Of a DNA stretch of 5,255 nucleotides, positions 5,213 to 5,255 are shown one piece after another. The translations under genes and the position numbers were made by a program. The stretch is from the NCBI GenBank assembly GCA_905209135.1, contig CAJLRT010000103.1:1-5255 (forward strand). The letters run 5' to 3'. The stretch's first letter is position 1. Every line of letters begins with the position of its first letter. The notes beneath the pieces are model-generated. The model was not told where the DNA came from and did not search any database. It saw only the letters and a program-made list of their open reading frames with translations. Source of the DNA: an uncultured Eubacteriales bacterium (GTDB taxonomy: Bacteria > Bacillota > Clostridia > Oscillospirales > UMGS1783).

Positions 5213-5255
5213 AGATCGGAAGAGCGTCGTGTAGGGAAAGAGTGTAGATCTCGGT
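5213..5255 (-). other. Illumina TruSeq universal adapter, reverse complement, artefact
   Basis: Begins AGATCGGAAGAGCGTCGTGT and continues as the exact reverse complement of the adapter seen at 1-42, plus one more base. It is synthetic. It truncates the surface-protein gene; the last complete genomic codon is 5208-5210. Confidence 0.98.

Noticed and set aside
3687..5234. A 515-codon open frame on the + strand antisense to the surface-protein gene
   Set aside because: It runs into the adapter, has no binding site, and its product is Val/Arg/Gly-rich with no domain pattern. Its apparent repeats are a mirror of the - strand repeats. The - strand frame has a coherent repeat, aromatic motifs and a sorting signal.
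1..5255. Terminal inverted repeats of a linear mobile element
   Set aside because: The repeats are exactly Illumina adapter sequence.

Overview
The window is a 5.2 kb contig of GC-rich bacterial DNA. It carries most of a sporulation operon on the + strand and part of a large repetitive surface-protein gene on the - strand. The spoIIIA operon points to an endospore-forming Bacillota. High GC, a compact spoIIIA set and an NPxTG-type wall-anchor signal suggest a clostridial lineage such as Oscillospiraceae/Ruminococcaceae. That placement is inference; there is no rRNA or other marker here. The first 42 and last 43 bases are not genomic. They are the Illumina TruSeq universal (P5/read 1) adapter and its reverse complement, so the genomic insert runs from about 43 to 5212 and both edge genes are cut by the library or assembly, not by biology.

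Layout. 43-101: last 18 codons of spoIIIAC. 106-3264: spoIIIAD, spoIIIAE, spoIIIAF, spoIIIAG and spoIIIAH, all + strand, separated by 4, 16, -4, 16 and 8 bases and so one transcription unit. 3265-3467: a 203-base gap between convergent genes holding two perfect hairpins. The first has a 17-bp stem and no T tract; the second is a GC-rich intrinsic terminator followed by six Ts. 3468-5210 (- strand): 3' part of a gene for a secreted, wall-anchored protein made of repeats of about 235-238 residues that look like a CBM9-type beta-sandwich, ending in NPPTGD, a hydrophobic helix and RRRR.

How it works together. The spoIIIA products are known to assemble in the mother-cell membrane around the engulfed forespore. 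With forespore SpoIIQ they form the channel ('feeding tube') needed for late forespore gene expression. SpoIIIAG, AH and AF carry ring-building (YscJ/FliF-like) domains; AC, AD and AE are polytopic membrane components. The surface protein is on the other strand, separated by a terminator, and shows no sign of functional linkage to sporulation.

I see no evidence of a new system in the spoIIIA half, which is orthodox. The most interesting item is the tandem-repeat surface protein: its family is uncertain, it has a distinctive repeated cysteine pattern, and its N-terminus is missing. No RNA genes, CRISPR arrays, mobile elements or promoters could be supported.
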